From contig NW_003205427.1 in the NCBI RefSeq assembly GCF_000006405.1, forward strand, positions 305,214 to 369,213: 64,000 bases of DNA, in the 5' to 3' direction. Positions 9,304-19,770 of this stretch are shown here, piece by piece. Each line of letters opens with the position of its first letter. The first letter of the stretch is position 1. The DNA comes from Perkinsus marinus ATCC 50983 (Eukaryota; Perkinsozoa; Perkinsida; Perkinsidae). The position numbers and the translations under genes were made by a program. The notes beneath the pieces were generated by a model that searched no databases, was not told where the DNA came from, and was given only the letters and a program-made list of their open reading frames with translations.

Positions 9304-11238
9304 ATGGGGGAGCGGCTCGAAGACTTCTCGCGGGAGGTGGAGTCCATTGTGGGGTTGTGCGCTGAGGGGAAGTATTCGGAAGGGTGGAAGAGGCTGCTAG
9401 CTTTGGAAGAAATGCCCCAGGCGCGGTTCGAACCTGTGCGGGTTAGGTTACGGCAGGTCCGGGAGCGGCTCCATGAGGAGAGCGTGAACGAGTGGCACGT
9501 TCGAATGCTGAATGATGGTGCTAGAAATGTGGCCTACAAGAAGGCGATAGCAGAGGCGATGCGGGATAAGGAAGGTCAAATCGATCGAGTGATCGATGTG
9601 GGTTGCGGTACTGGAATTCTCAGCTACTACCTGGCGGAGTGTGCTCCAAAGGGAACTGAGATCACTGCATGCGACTGCAGTTGGGCGCTTTGTGAGGTGG
9701 CGAGGCGAGCGTGCGGTCCTCGAGTGAAGGTTATACAGGCAGACTCGGCTGACTTGGTGTTGGAGGCACCAGCGGATATGGTCGTGGCTGAGCTGATGGA
9801 CTGTGCATTGTTGGGGGAAGGGTTCCTGGATGTCGTGAGGGATCTGAGGAGGCGGGGGCAGGTGAAGGAGGAAGCGCTGGTGATACCGGAGCGTGGTACA
9901 GTGTATGGCTGTGTGGTCGAGTCTGATGTTATACGAGAAAGGAACCTCTATGTGGGGGAGAATGTTCGTCTGGAGGATGGGTATGGGAGCATACATGGTC
10001 GGGGAGGATTCCAGTACAGGGCGTTGACGAATACCTTCAGAGTATGCTCAGCTGATTTCGGCAGTGGGCAGGTTGGGGGCCTTGGGGTTAGGGAGGTGGA
10101 GGTTAGGGAAGGAGGGGAGTGTGCATGCGTGCTGGTGTGGTGGGAAGCGACCTTGTATGGCGATATCAGAATTAATAGTGTCAAGGACTGCGACTGGGAC
10201 TATGCGGTGTTCCCATGCCCTCGTAGGAAGGTGGAGGAGGGGGAGACTATCAGAGTAAGGGTGGCGTATGAGGAGTCTAAGCTGACTGTGGAGTTTGATG
10301 GCTCGTATGCTGTGGATGCTACTGAGGCGTCTGAGTTCGATATTATGACTGCTAGTAGTATTCGGAAAAGGGGATGCTCTGGGTATCGATCCGGAGACCT
10401 CTCGAGAGGAGGCCTGGTGCTTGATCTCACTGGAGTAGGTCACTCGATTGCCCCTTATCTGCTTGCTGAGGGATTCTCCGGATCATTACTATCATGGATG
10501 CCGAGAGAAGGCGATGGTCTGTGGTCGCTATTGAGAGATCAGCTCGTACACTTCCGCATATCGCCGGAGGACTTCGCCAAGCATGTGTGTGTAGTTGAGG
10601 CCAACTCCCAACGCGAGTTCGTTGAGGAGATTCAATTCCGTGGACTCCTGTCGGGCCGCCCTCTAGAGAGGGTCATCTTCCAACCGGTCCTACCTTGGGG
10701 GGAAGTCGACCCTGAGTCGTGGGAGATCGTAACGTCGTTGAGAGATGAAGTGGCTATCACTCCATCGCAGGTCATCTCTTGCAAGGGGTGTTGGACGGGA
10801 AGTGCTGCAGTTAGGACGGCGACAGTGGTGGAGGAGAGGAGTGTGCCTGAGACCATCAGGGAAGAGGTCAATCGAGGCGAACTACTCAGAGTAGATATGT
10901 TGAAGGACTTCCCGCTGGAAGATCTCCAGATGATAGGGGAGGCCGTGCCTCTATTCGGTGTCGATGTTGTTAGTGGTGAAGTATCTATGAGTTGTTGTTC
11001 AACGCGGGAGGGAGGTGGTTTTACATTCGGTAGCATCCCGGTTCGAATCCCAGAGGGAGCAACCGGTCTGGTCTTACAATACACCCCATCCCCTTTACCC
11101 GTTACTGGCCGCTGTGTGATCCCATGTAGAGGGGAGGGCGGAGGATCAGCGGAAATCAGAGTAGCATGGGCCTCTCAACCGACTCCCACCGGTATGCTGT
11201 GGGTTGAAATCGTCGACAGCAATCCTGAGCATGTATGA
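9304..11238 (+). CDS. PRMT7-like protein arginine methyltransferase
   Basis: Arginine N-methyltransferase, single exon, 644 aa from this Met (an in-frame Met at 9241 would add 21 hydrophobic residues). About 60 helical residues precede the PRMT entry motif NEWHVRMLNDGARNVAY. Next are SAM motif I (VIDVGCGTGILSYYL) and the double-E loop in the PRMT7/9 form, ELMDCALLGEG. The first beta-barrel has the LVWWEATLYGDI segment. A second half (from about 10400) fits the duplicated, degenerate methyltransferase domain of PRMT7, and total length is close to animal PRMT7 (about 690 aa). PRMT7 makes monomethylarginine on histones and RNA-binding proteins; that specificity is inferred. Absence of introns contrasts with its neighbours. 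PRMT9 is the main alternative. Confidence 0.85.
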   Translation: MGERLEDFSREVESIVGLCAEGKYSEGWKRLLALEEMPQARFEPVRVRLRQVRERLHEESVNEWHVRMLNDGARNVAYKKAIAEAMRDKEGQIDRVIDVGCGTGILSYYLAECAPKGTEITACDCSWALCEVARRACGPRVKVIQADSADLVLEAPADMVVAELMDCALLGEGFLDVVRDLRRRGQVKEEALVIPERGTVYGCVVESDVIRERNLYVGENVRLEDGYGSIHGRGGFQYRALTNTFRVCSADFGSGQVGGLGVREVEVREGGECACVLVWWEATLYGDIRINSVKDCDWDYAVFPCPRRKVEEGETIRVRVAYEESKLTVEFDGSYAVDATEASEFDIMTASSIRKRGCSGYRSGDLSRGGLVLDLTGVGHSIAPYLLAEGFSGSLLSWMPREGDGLWSLLRDQLVHFRISPEDFAKHVCVVEANSQREFVEEIQFRGLLSGRPLERVIFQPVLPWGEVDPESWEIVTSLRDEVAITPSQVISCKGCWTGSAAVRTATVVEERSVPETIREEVNRGELLRVDMLKDFPLEDLQMIGEAVPLFGVDVVSGEVSMSCCSTREGGGFTFGSIPVRIPEGATGLVLQYTPSPLPVTGRCVIPCRGEGGGSAEIRVAWASQPTPTGMLWVEIVDSNPEHV

Positions 11239-11954
11239 TTCTCGGAGTTTGGTACGCTTGGCAGAGGAGGTCCGAGTGGGGTCGTTGTGTATCGACTGGG
11301 GATGATTTCGCGAGTTCAATCCTCCAGTTGTGTTGTGATGATGATCATCCTCTTGGCGTTCCTGATCGTTGGCTCGTCGGTCTATTGAGAGCTCCTTCTA
11401 GTGTTTTGTATTATTCCCTCCTCCTCCTCCTCCTATGCGGCGGTCATTTTATTTCTTGACCGTTGCTATCTCCTGCCGTTTTGCATTGGTCTCGGGTATG
11501 GCTAAGCCGAGGACAGTAGCAGCCTCGCCAGGCCCCCTGAGCAGGAGAGGGTCATGAAGGAGGACTAGTCGATGTCAGGTTGGTATGTTGGAGGGGTCAG
11601 GGGCTCCTTGGGCTGGCTGGTAATCAAATGGCATACAAACGAGAGTAATGACATACGATGAGCGGCCAATACTAGTATCGTTTCTTTACTCCGGCAGTTG
11701 TTGTCGTTCATAACCTCAATCGTCTGGGTGGTCGTCTGGGAAACTTGTCACGTGGTGTATTTCTACTTGAATCTGCTGAATATATTTTGTCCGTATCGGC
11801 CTTGAAAACGCTTCGGTGGCCTTCGAGCCTGCTGTAGGACCACGGTTGGTAGCCTTAGTAGAAGCGTTGTTGGAGGAGGGGAGGGTATCCCTCCGTCGCC
11901 TCAAGACGCCCATGAAGGAGTAGTGGGTACAGCTTGCTTTTATCGTTATAACGG
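11239..11954. other. intergenic, possible 5' exons of next gene
   Basis: Short open stretches only (for example plus strand 11700-11780). Nothing I can assign; part could be leader or first exon of the tricopeptide-like gene. Confidence 0.3.
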
Positions 11955-14643
11955 ATGCATTTATCCCTTCGACCCGGCGGGGTATCTCTGCTGCACCTTC
12001 ACATCATCCCTAGCCGCCGAGGCGTCCCTCCTCTGGATGTCATACAGACTCGCAGTTTTGCGGGGGTGCAGGGGACCATGGGCTCCTATGCTAAAGCGTT
12101 CCGGTGGGGCTCACAGAGGAAAAAGGGACGCTGGTGAGTTTATGGCACCTTCCACTTTGGCCACCCATCGAGAGGCACACACACGTGGTTAGGTATTATC
12201 GCTATCATAAACCACTTGGTCACGGCAATTGGCAGAAATACATTGAACGATACGAGACCCCGAGGGAGCTCGAGTCGAGGCAGAGGCTGGTCTTTTCTAC
12301 CAGGGCAGATTATAGGACGTAGTGTCAGCTGAGTGGGAGAGCTCCTTCACTAATTATAGAAGTTTGCACACGACTTGGGGTAGGAGTGTATAAGGAATTT
12401 CCAGAATCTCCTCGAATTTTCGAATTGTCACCAACACATGTAGTTGGCCATTTGCATATCCCCCTTCCATCGGAGTTGGGGTAGATACAAGCAGGCAATC
12501 AGTTGGCAGTGGAAGCTCCCAAAGGCTATTGCAGAGGCGACTACAGTGGATGAGGTGTGGTAGTGCAGTGAGAGGGGTCTCCATCCTGGGGGCAGGTCCT
12601 AGATGCATGGATGCTGTATCGACATCGACAGTTTAAGCAACATCATCATTTCTTCAAGGTCTTGCAGAGGCTCGTGGAGGTGACTATTTCAATTACTCTG
12701 TCTACTGCTACTTTTCGGCGTGGTTTAGGTACAGAGTAAAAGTGGTCACGTCAACCCGAGCGACTGGAGACTAGCGTTTATCACGAAGAAAGTGATTTTT
12801 TCACTCACCGTTTTAGCTGAGTATCTCCACGTTCAGTTGCGAGGACGAACGCAGCAGTTAGTGAACACCCCACGCTTAGCGAGGCTGTACTCCCGGCTGG
12901 GCTCTGGTGACGGCATGTGGTTTATGGTGGAGAAGTGCACTCGATACCTCTCGAGAGAATACATGCTAGCCAGGTTGGAGGCATCATCTACCTTCGTCCC
13001 TATTCCTAACATCAGGTATAAGCCTTATCAGCTGGTCTGGATAGCAGACGCCTGGGGAGCCTGTCGGTTGCGGGATACCTTCTTATTCGGGAGGCTGGCA
13101 CGGTATAGTGGTATTCGGTGGCGGCCCACATGTCAGGCCCCTGGCAGGTACTTGTCTCGAGTGGTACCTCAACTGACCTCTGACCAGCTTCTGACGGTAA
13201 TGGAAGCCTATGGGAGGTGCGAGGTCACCCACGCTGCGTTGATGGGGAGGATCCTCAACGAGGTCCTCAAGCGGAAGCTCTCAGTACTAAGCCGTCTTTG
13301 CTCGTCACCATCACCTTCTCTAGGTACAGCAGTACGCTAGGATGGCCGCTGCTTTGGGTCTCTTACGAGTTCAGGATTATACAGCCCTGGAAATGGCCGC
13401 TCATGCTGCCGTTAATGCAATAAACGCTGGAGTCGGGTGGGACGGTCGGCCCAGCGGTCTCTCCCTCGTCAGTTTACCCGACCTAGGTACACTACGACAG
13501 ATTTGGTCACCATAGCAGAGGCTCACTCCAAGCTGAAAGTGAACGACACGAAGCTGTTTCAAAACGTAATAGCCGCTATCTTGGTCTAGGCTACCCCGCT
13601 CCTGTTGCAGCTGCTGGTCCACGCTAGGGACCATGGCTATGACTGGTCCCCCTTCAACCTAGCTAGACTAGGCCAGTGTACGGCCCCTGTGGTGGCTAGT
13701 GACAAGAAGGCGTAGGATAGGGAAGGGTGACGTATGGTAGGGTTCATCAGGTTCGTCGCTATGCTCGATGACCTCGTAACGTATGTACCAGTAATGCAGT
13801 CATTGGAAGAAATAACAGCAGCGGCTGATTTCGCATATCTTCATCGACAGTAAGGAAGGCCCTTGGTTTTCATCCCTACATTACGGGCATTTAGAGATGG
13901 CTGTAGGTACCATCCCCAGTCTACTGATGGCAACATATTGTGCGGAAGGCTCGTGGAAAAGCTGTCAGCAAGGATAGTCGATTTGAAAAATCCATCGACA
14001 AAGTCGTTCGTGTTGCCGCTTTTCCTTTGTCATCGTGGCTTCTCACAGGTTCAACATATCTCAACTCGTTCGCTGCTTGATGCGGTTTGGCGAGTTCGAT
14101 CAGAAGGTGTGGTTTGCCATATTAAAGCTGTCGTATAAGGCCTCTGAGTGGAGTGAGGCGAAGGAGCTTGTAAGTCTGTATGATTACCATGCATTATACT
14201 ACAGAGCTACAGAGAGCGTCAAGGCTCTTATCAACCCTTCTGGTATCGTGCTTCGGCTGTGTGTTGCCCAGCGAAATATAACTTGTGCATGCTGTCTTTA
14301 ATGGGTGCCCGCGGGCCTTCGAGCTATCCTGATTACCTCAGCTCTCCTTTTCCTACTGCCTCTCTCGATTGAAGCCGCAACTGGCAAAGGAGTTACCGAT
14401 GAGGACGGTAGCGATGGCCCAGGCTGAATGGTGCCTCAAGCGGAAGGAGGAGTTTGCCCCGTGAGCATCTTCGGTAGCTGCTGTCTGGATATGCATTTAC
14501 CGCTGTTCAGATACGAGTGGGATCGGATAAAGTCATGGTTGAGGTCTAAGAATGGCTATCATTGTGGACGGAGGTATGCGGTTGAGATGTCACAGTATAA
14601 AAAACTGACTAGAGGTCCCAAGCTGAGGCTCACCGCTGCATGA
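11955..14643 (+). CDS. tricopeptide-like (HPR/FASTK-related) probable organellar RNA-binding protein, multi-exon
   Basis: Long helical-repeat protein of the type found in alveolate mitochondrial RNA metabolism. Starts at Met 11955 (or 12079) with an Arg/Ser/His-rich, presequence-like segment. Exons: 11955-12133, then 12193-12318 (YYRYHKPLGHGNW), then the intron at 12319-12484, then WKLPKAIAEATTVDEV, then FKQHHHFFKVLQRLVE. A long exon from about 12800 holds repeats such as LTSDQLLTVMEAYGRCEV. Further helical exons follow: TTDLVTIAEAHSKLKVND, LVEKLSARIVDLK and ISQLVRCLMRFGEFDQKVW. The last exon ends PYEWDRIKSW...LTAA then TGA. A full RAP domain is not evident. Several junctions between 13340 and 14430 were not individually fixed. 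Family is judged by repeat style, not by a signature. Confidence 0.6.
12319..12484 (+). repeat. introner-like element, copy 1 (whole intron)
   Basis: 166-nt intron (AC|gtagtg ... ggggtag|A TAC AAG, in frame) of the tricopeptide-like gene. It contains the shared blocks TCAGCTGAG, CTTCACTAAT, GAATTGTCACCAACACATG and TGTAGTTGGCCA (12439) in the same order as copies 2-5. Confidence 0.8.
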
Positions 14644-15342
14644 TGTGTTCTTGTGATGATGACCCATGACAGTGTGACTGACCGTTTCGGAATTTCACGC
14701 GTTTGTTGAGTTCCTGTCACGAAATGTACTGCTTGACTGTTCAAGTCGATGTACTATTGGGAGGCTCTCTTCTGATCTTTTCATCTTTGTACTTCTCGAA
14801 CGAGAGCTATTCAAGGAACTCAAAAAGCGAACGAGGTTTCACCACTATCCGACAATATTGTCAAACATAATATCGTTGTGACTGCTAACTGTAAGTAAAC
14901 GACGGTAAATAATCGTCGTCTGGAATGACGCACTCTGCTATGCTCCATGGAGCTTCTGAGCTGGAGATGACAGATGGGTTGAGGCTTATGGTGAGGTGAG
15001 TTGCTAAATTACTTTATGGAATTTCCGAATAGCAGACGTTATGTGGGTTACTCTTATTACAAGAGCATTATAGGTGCCACTCATGTAATGTTGTGTGGAA
15101 GAGCAGATAGACCGCAGCGACATTGTAGGCTACATATCGCTACATATCGGATGACACCGACTGTGCCACAATTTGTAGCACGATCGATATCATCCCATAC
15201 AGTGTAGGTATGCAGTGAATAATACCCCGCTTTCATCACCACTGTTGCGTCGACAGTGCGGAACGGAAATATATACGTGACATTCAGAATCGTTATGCAG
15301 CTACTCCGCAGCAATCTTATACGAATACTCTAGAAAAGCATC
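14644..15342. other. intergenic
   Basis: No coding region or RNA gene recognised between the tricopeptide-like gene and the tRNA. Confidence 0.5.
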
Positions 15343-15414
15343 GGGCGTGTGGTGTAGTGGTATCACGTCTGCTTTGCATGCAGAAGGCCCCGAGTTCAAA
15401 CCTCGGCACGTCCA
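15343..15414 (+). tRNA. tRNA-Ala (anticodon UGC)
   Basis: 72-nt cloverleaf without intron. The acceptor stem GGGCGTG pairs with CACGTCC (one G-T). The D arm is TGTAGTGGTATCAC. The anticodon stem TCTGC/GCAGA encloses loop TTTGCAT (anticodon TGC). The T arm is CCGAG-TTCAAAC-CTCGG, and the discriminator is A. Box A and box B promoters are internal. It lies in the gap between two convergent genes. No strong T-run follows immediately. Confidence 0.93.
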
Positions 15415-15959
15415 TTGCAATTGGTATTGCTCTGATTCTACGTCCTCGAACTCCCTCATCTTCAACTCCACAGTCCGAGCCCGGCAACAACTCTCCTATG
15501 TCGCAGAAAAGAGCGATAAAAACTTCTGATCGCCTTATCGGGCAATCACAGACATACATATATGTTCGGACGTTATATGGATTCGACTGACTGGTTGTTA
15601 CCACCAATCATCACATAACAGATGATATAAACTCAGGCAATAAGCCAGTAATAGCAGAGACCTCGTAGCCAACCTAAAGTCACTCGACAAGTGTCTATAG
15701 ACAGCCTCATTGAAGAGTATTGACAGCACAAGTCTCCTCAGAGATCGATAACGTGGTTGAAAGGCGTCATCACCAACGACGGGCGAGAGGGCTAACGTAT
15801 ACAGTGTATCAACCGAATGATGATGATGATGGAGAAACGACGACAGTTCGAAGATAGAAGACTTTTACGTTGGTAATATTTCGGTTAGGATGACCACAGC
15901 TCATCTCGCAAGAAGCTCTGATGGAAAGCGGAGCGACGCAACAACTCGTTTGAATGATC

Positions 15960-18900
15960 TCAACGGTAGAATCGTTTTCGATCGAAGGCAGGCGGAAGCT
16001 GTTGATCAATATCGGCCTGGTCAATCACCGAGCACAGAACCTGTACAAGGACAACATAGTGCACACTAGTGAACAATACCACCTTGCTTACCAAAGATCT
16101 GTCCACTCCTGCAACAGCGCTCGCCCTACCATCCGCTGATGCTGTCGAGTTGGCCCTCCGCCGATACTTCTTCGGGGAGGTGCCTGCCTCGGTAACTCCA
16201 CTCGGAAGGGTGTCAGTGAGACCATGCAACCAATCTCGCTCGTCCAACTGGGCACATCCTGAAAATATCATACCGTAAATCCAACAAATCGATGGTGGCC
16301 GCCTCATCGCCCACCTAGAATATGTGAACCCATCCACCGTTTCGACTCGGTGTCATCAGAAAAGCGACTCTTCACCACAGTGAAGGCAGCTGAAACAGGG
16401 GACTCACGGCACTTGATATCGCCAGCTAATATTAGGCTGTCAGCGAATCTGGAAAGGAATGGGATCAGCAACATTGCAAGGTACAATCCCTACGCCTTAC
16501 AGCAGAACTTTGACACTGGTTGGTGAGCCCTGTTTGGTTTTGGCTTCGACTGAAGTCACTTGTACAGTATGGAAGATCTGTCCGGGGATCTCAACGAGGG
16601 ATTCCGCCACGGCTCCTTTAGTGTGCTGGCGGTGACCTTGGTTGATATTCGACCGAATATCGACGTGCCAGAGGAGGTCGAATGTCTTAGGGCCGATCTT
16701 GAAGCAGTATAGCATCGAACTGCTGCTTGTGACGAAGCTGGAAAAGACCCGGGTTCGATTCCCGCAAGCGACATTTTCAACTACCATAGACTTCCATCCG
16801 TGCTGAAGGTGATCGAAGTGGCAAAGATCTTCCCAGTGCTCCGGTTTTCGATGGCCCCGATACGACGCTTAGCCTTTTTACTGCGACGATGAGAGGGCAA
16901 ACAACAGGTTCGGCAGAATGTTGGCTCGGAGCTTCGACTCGATATGCCCATGCTGAGATAAAAATGCCTCCTGCAGGGATCGAACCCAGGACCTCCCTCA
17001 ATACCAGTGAACATCACCGTAACTATCCGCCACCACCAAACACTTACTGCCGTTCTTCATGAGAGGAGACAGAGCCATACGAGTAACCACGCCTCGGAAA
17101 GGAGAACCTAATCCCATACTCAACTGTCTACTCTAACACCATAAGACAGTACTTACCCCATGGGATATGCTCGACGGGGGAAGCCGCGGTATCCACAAGC
17201 TGAATACGCCCAGTGTCACTATCCGCAGCGTAGCTGAGCGTACCATCAGCATCAAAAAATTGACTGATAAAACGGCGCTATTACCAAATCGTGGACCCCT
17301 CAGACACTTGGTCAAGGCACAAGGCGGTGACACTAGTGAGGTCCGCAACGACCGCCAACTTCGAGAGCTCCAGCTCGTCCAGAGCGAAGGAGAAAATACG
17401 TACTCCACCATCAGCTGTGCAGCAAGCGATCACTCTGAAGGGGAGCCCTTACAACGTACGAGGACCGTTCGGCTTACTCCCCATCATTGGTCATGTCCGA
17501 TGCCACTATATGGGCAGCTGAGCTGAGGGCTACCTCTTGCAAACAGATGGGCTTGTTGATTCGGGTAGGAGTATCCAGCCCAACACCGTTAGTAAGCATG
17601 TCCAGGGACTCGCTCGATCCAGCTATGGAAGCGGAAGAATTCCCATCAGGTATGTACCTGCATGGCCATACCACTCCTCCGTCACTTCCTGAGCTGAACT
17701 ACCATATCTTCATTGAGTTCCGCCATACAGTGAGCACCAATCTGCGCGAGCTGCTGCAACGAACAACTCCGCCACCAGCCGGTGAGGATGCTAGGCCGTG
17801 GAAACTGATAGGAAAACTGCAAACTACCATCACTGCTGTCGGGCCGTCCTCCCTTTGAAAAGGACCCTTTCCCTTACTGAGGCAGCTTCACAGGAGTAAA
17901 CTGCGCCTTAGTGGAAGTGATCACGAGTTGACCATCGTTACCACCGCAGACCAGAATCTGCACGCATGCACAAGAGTCACAAAGATAGGAGTGAGCACCT
18001 TACCTCCCGTTGCGGGTGGAGGGAAATCGCGTTGGCGTCCCGACGGTTGACGAAGTATCTGACAGATTTCAACTGGGCGTCGGGAACTGAAATCAATCAA
18101 TCCTACGAAGTCTTCACACTGAGCTCCCCATTGGTGGTCTCAGCGAACTTGGATATTTTGGCATCGACGCCAGTGGTAAAGATAGCCAAGTCGTGGTTCG
18201 CCGAGCCTATCACAATGCATACACAACTATCGCCCCGGAGATCCCCGGATCGATTCCCACACATGTCATTTTACACTCACGCTTACTTCTTCTCACAGTC
18301 ATACAGAGGATATCCGCCTGATGTTCCCGTATCTAAACATCAGGGAGGCTGGTTGGGGTCAATAACTCACCGAATCGGAGTAAATTCCCCACTTTTCGCA
18401 AGGGTAAACCGGCCCATTTGTAGTACCCTTTGCAGTTGAACGTGTTTGTCCACATCCCAAACCGTGAGGCAGCCCGATGAGTCACCCGATACTATCCTAT
18501 CATTCGATAAGGCCTTCAGGGTCCACACCAATATACCACCACCAACATTAGTGTGTGGCAAGATACGCATGCTGTCCGATACGCAGACGGTGTTGCCGAG
18601 AGAAAGAGAACCTGAAAAATACCCCTAGTGGGACTCGAACCCGTGATCGTATGCCACGAACATGTCACTATACTCCATGCCAGAGTCGCACGAATAAAAT
18701 GGAGATTTCCCAATGTATTGAGCCACAAGCGTTCGTGTGCTTCCCATACCACTCTCCGAGCACATTACCATCATCCCCTCCCTTCAGTTCGAGTCGCCAT
18801 TCACTGATGATTCCTCTATCATTGCCGGCGTATACTGTCCGATAACTGGTATCACCATCCTTGGCTATGCCAAAGCATACCGACAGAGCTCGGGTACTGC

Positions 18901-19500
18901 CACCACCACCACCACCACCCTTCTTCTTAGCTGCCTGATACTCCCCCTTGAGTTCTCCCAGACGGGTCAGAGTAGTCGAACCGGACGGACCCAAGGAGTA
19001 TCTGTCACCACTACCTAACATCACCATCTACTACACTCTAATACATCGGTATGGCGCCGCTTTCAGTAGACACGGCCAGGAGCTTCTTCTCTTCATCTAC
19101 TGCCATGTCCCATATAGCTCCTCCATTGGATGGATATGATCCCCTAAAGCGACCGACTACCTCCCATATCTCATCTCTCACCCTTATTACATTTCTTTGC
19201 CGGTATCAGTAGACCACTCGTTCACCTGTCCATGCACTCCAGTAGAGAATAGGCGCCCTTCCACGAAGCACAGTCGTCTCACTGACCTTTCTCCTTCACA
19301 CCCGGGTATGACGCACTTAACCGCCCAAGTACCTGTCAATATATAAGAGCATCCACTATAAGGGTCTCCTTACTGGCACATAGTAGCTGTATGGAGCCAT
19401 CGGATAACCCGACTGCCAGTAGATCTTCCTTGTCACTGAACGCCAGAGAGTGTATGGCGCTCACTGACGGCTGTAAGAGTCGGGATACGTATACCTCCAT
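15960..19500 (-). CDS. UTP4: UTP4 (cirhin) homologue, small-subunit processome WD40 protein, many exons
   Basis: Nucleolar WD40 protein of the UTP-A/t-UTP complex, needed for pre-18S rRNA transcription and processing. Start MEVYVSRLLQPSVSAIHSLA at 19500; splicing at ATGTGCCA|gtaagg gives LCASTWAVKC...RLFSTGVHGQVNEW. Diagnostic parts follow in the human order: YPSNGGAIWDMAV, RALSVCFGI, RIVSGDSSGCLTVWDV (family ISxDSxGxVQFWD), SANHDLAIFTTGVDAK, RRLVLTVWRNSMKIW and CLVVADSYGDVHW. The last exon reads VIDQADIDQQLPPAFDRKRF then TGA, matching the family's C-terminal QLPPPxxKKxF signature. I count at least 14 exons. At least four introns carry tRNA-like T-arms (listed separately). A few junctions (16280-16500, 17700-17880, 19140-19220) are not resolved. 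Confidence 0.85.
16726..16784 (-). other. UTP4 intron with antisense tRNA-like box B
   Basis: 59-nt intron (CTA TG|gtagtt ... cacaag|C AGC, in frame). On the opposite (plus) strand it reads ACCCGGGTTCGATTCCCGC then AAGCGACATTTTC: a perfect 5-bp T stem, acceptor-like tail and T-run. Confidence 0.75.
16953..17004 (-). other. UTP4 intron with sense tRNA-like box B
   Basis: 52-nt intron (CAC TG|gtattg ... tctcag|C ATG, in frame). On the minus strand it contains CTGGGTTCGATCCCTGC then AGGAGGCATTTTTATCTCAG. The T-run of the tRNA-like tail serves as the pyrimidine tract before the acceptor. Confidence 0.8.
18207..18286 (-). other. UTP4 intron with antisense tRNA-like box B
   Basis: 80-nt intron (AGA A|gtaagc ... 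gtgatag|GC TCG, in frame). The plus strand reads CCCCGGATCGATTCCCACAC then ATGTCATTTTA, again T-arm plus tail plus T-run, inserted opposite to the gene. Confidence 0.7.
18612..18726 (-). other. UTP4 intron with sense tRNA-like sequence
   Basis: 115-nt intron (GCT T|gtggct ... tttttcag|GT TCT, in frame). The minus strand reads a tRNA-length stretch from GTGCGACTCTGGCATGG through CACGGGTTCGAGTCCCAC to GGGGTATTTTTCAG. The T5 run abuts the acceptor AG. This is the most complete copy: about 45 nt upstream of box B lie box-A-like bases. Confidence 0.75.
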
Positions 19501-19721
19501 CGCCACAGAACCAATGTGGTGTTACTACTACTGATAACAACAGTCAACTGAGCGACAGACCACATGAAGATAATACGGAGGAGGAGCAGCAGCATCAAAA
19601 CCGGTACACCTCCGTCGAGAAATCTATCGATCATGATGGCGCGCGCGCCTATGGCACATAATATTGCAAATCCATCCGTGTTCGAATTCGTGTCGCACAG
19701 TGCGACTCGCACATCAATCAA

Positions 19722-19770
19722 CAGTAGCATCATCAATTAGTGCGACTCGCACTAATTGATGATGCTACTG
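19722..19770. repeat. 49-bp perfect palindrome upstream of UTP4
   Basis: Two 24-bp arms (CAGTAGCATCATCAATTAGT then GCGA, and the exact reverse complement) around a single C at 19746. The core GTGCGACTCGCAC also occurs about 45 bp to the left as AGTGCGACTCGCACATC. It sits about 220 bp 5' of the UTP4 start. Confidence 0.9.

Noticed and set aside
11037-11050. Box B (GGTTCGAATCCC) inside the PRMT7-like gene as a tRNA-like insertion
   Set aside because: It is in frame within conserved coding sequence, with no tail or T-run. The same applies to near 9423 and 32923.
12327-12490. 3' UTR reading of introner copy 1 (gene ending at ...ADYRT)
   Set aside because: GTAGTG donor and GGGGTAG acceptor rejoin the frame to a clearly coding exon (YKQAISWQWK).
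16690-16765. Functional tRNA gene on plus strand
   Set aside because: Only the T arm is good. No matching acceptor stem or D arm, and the upstream part is UTP4 coding sequence on minus.
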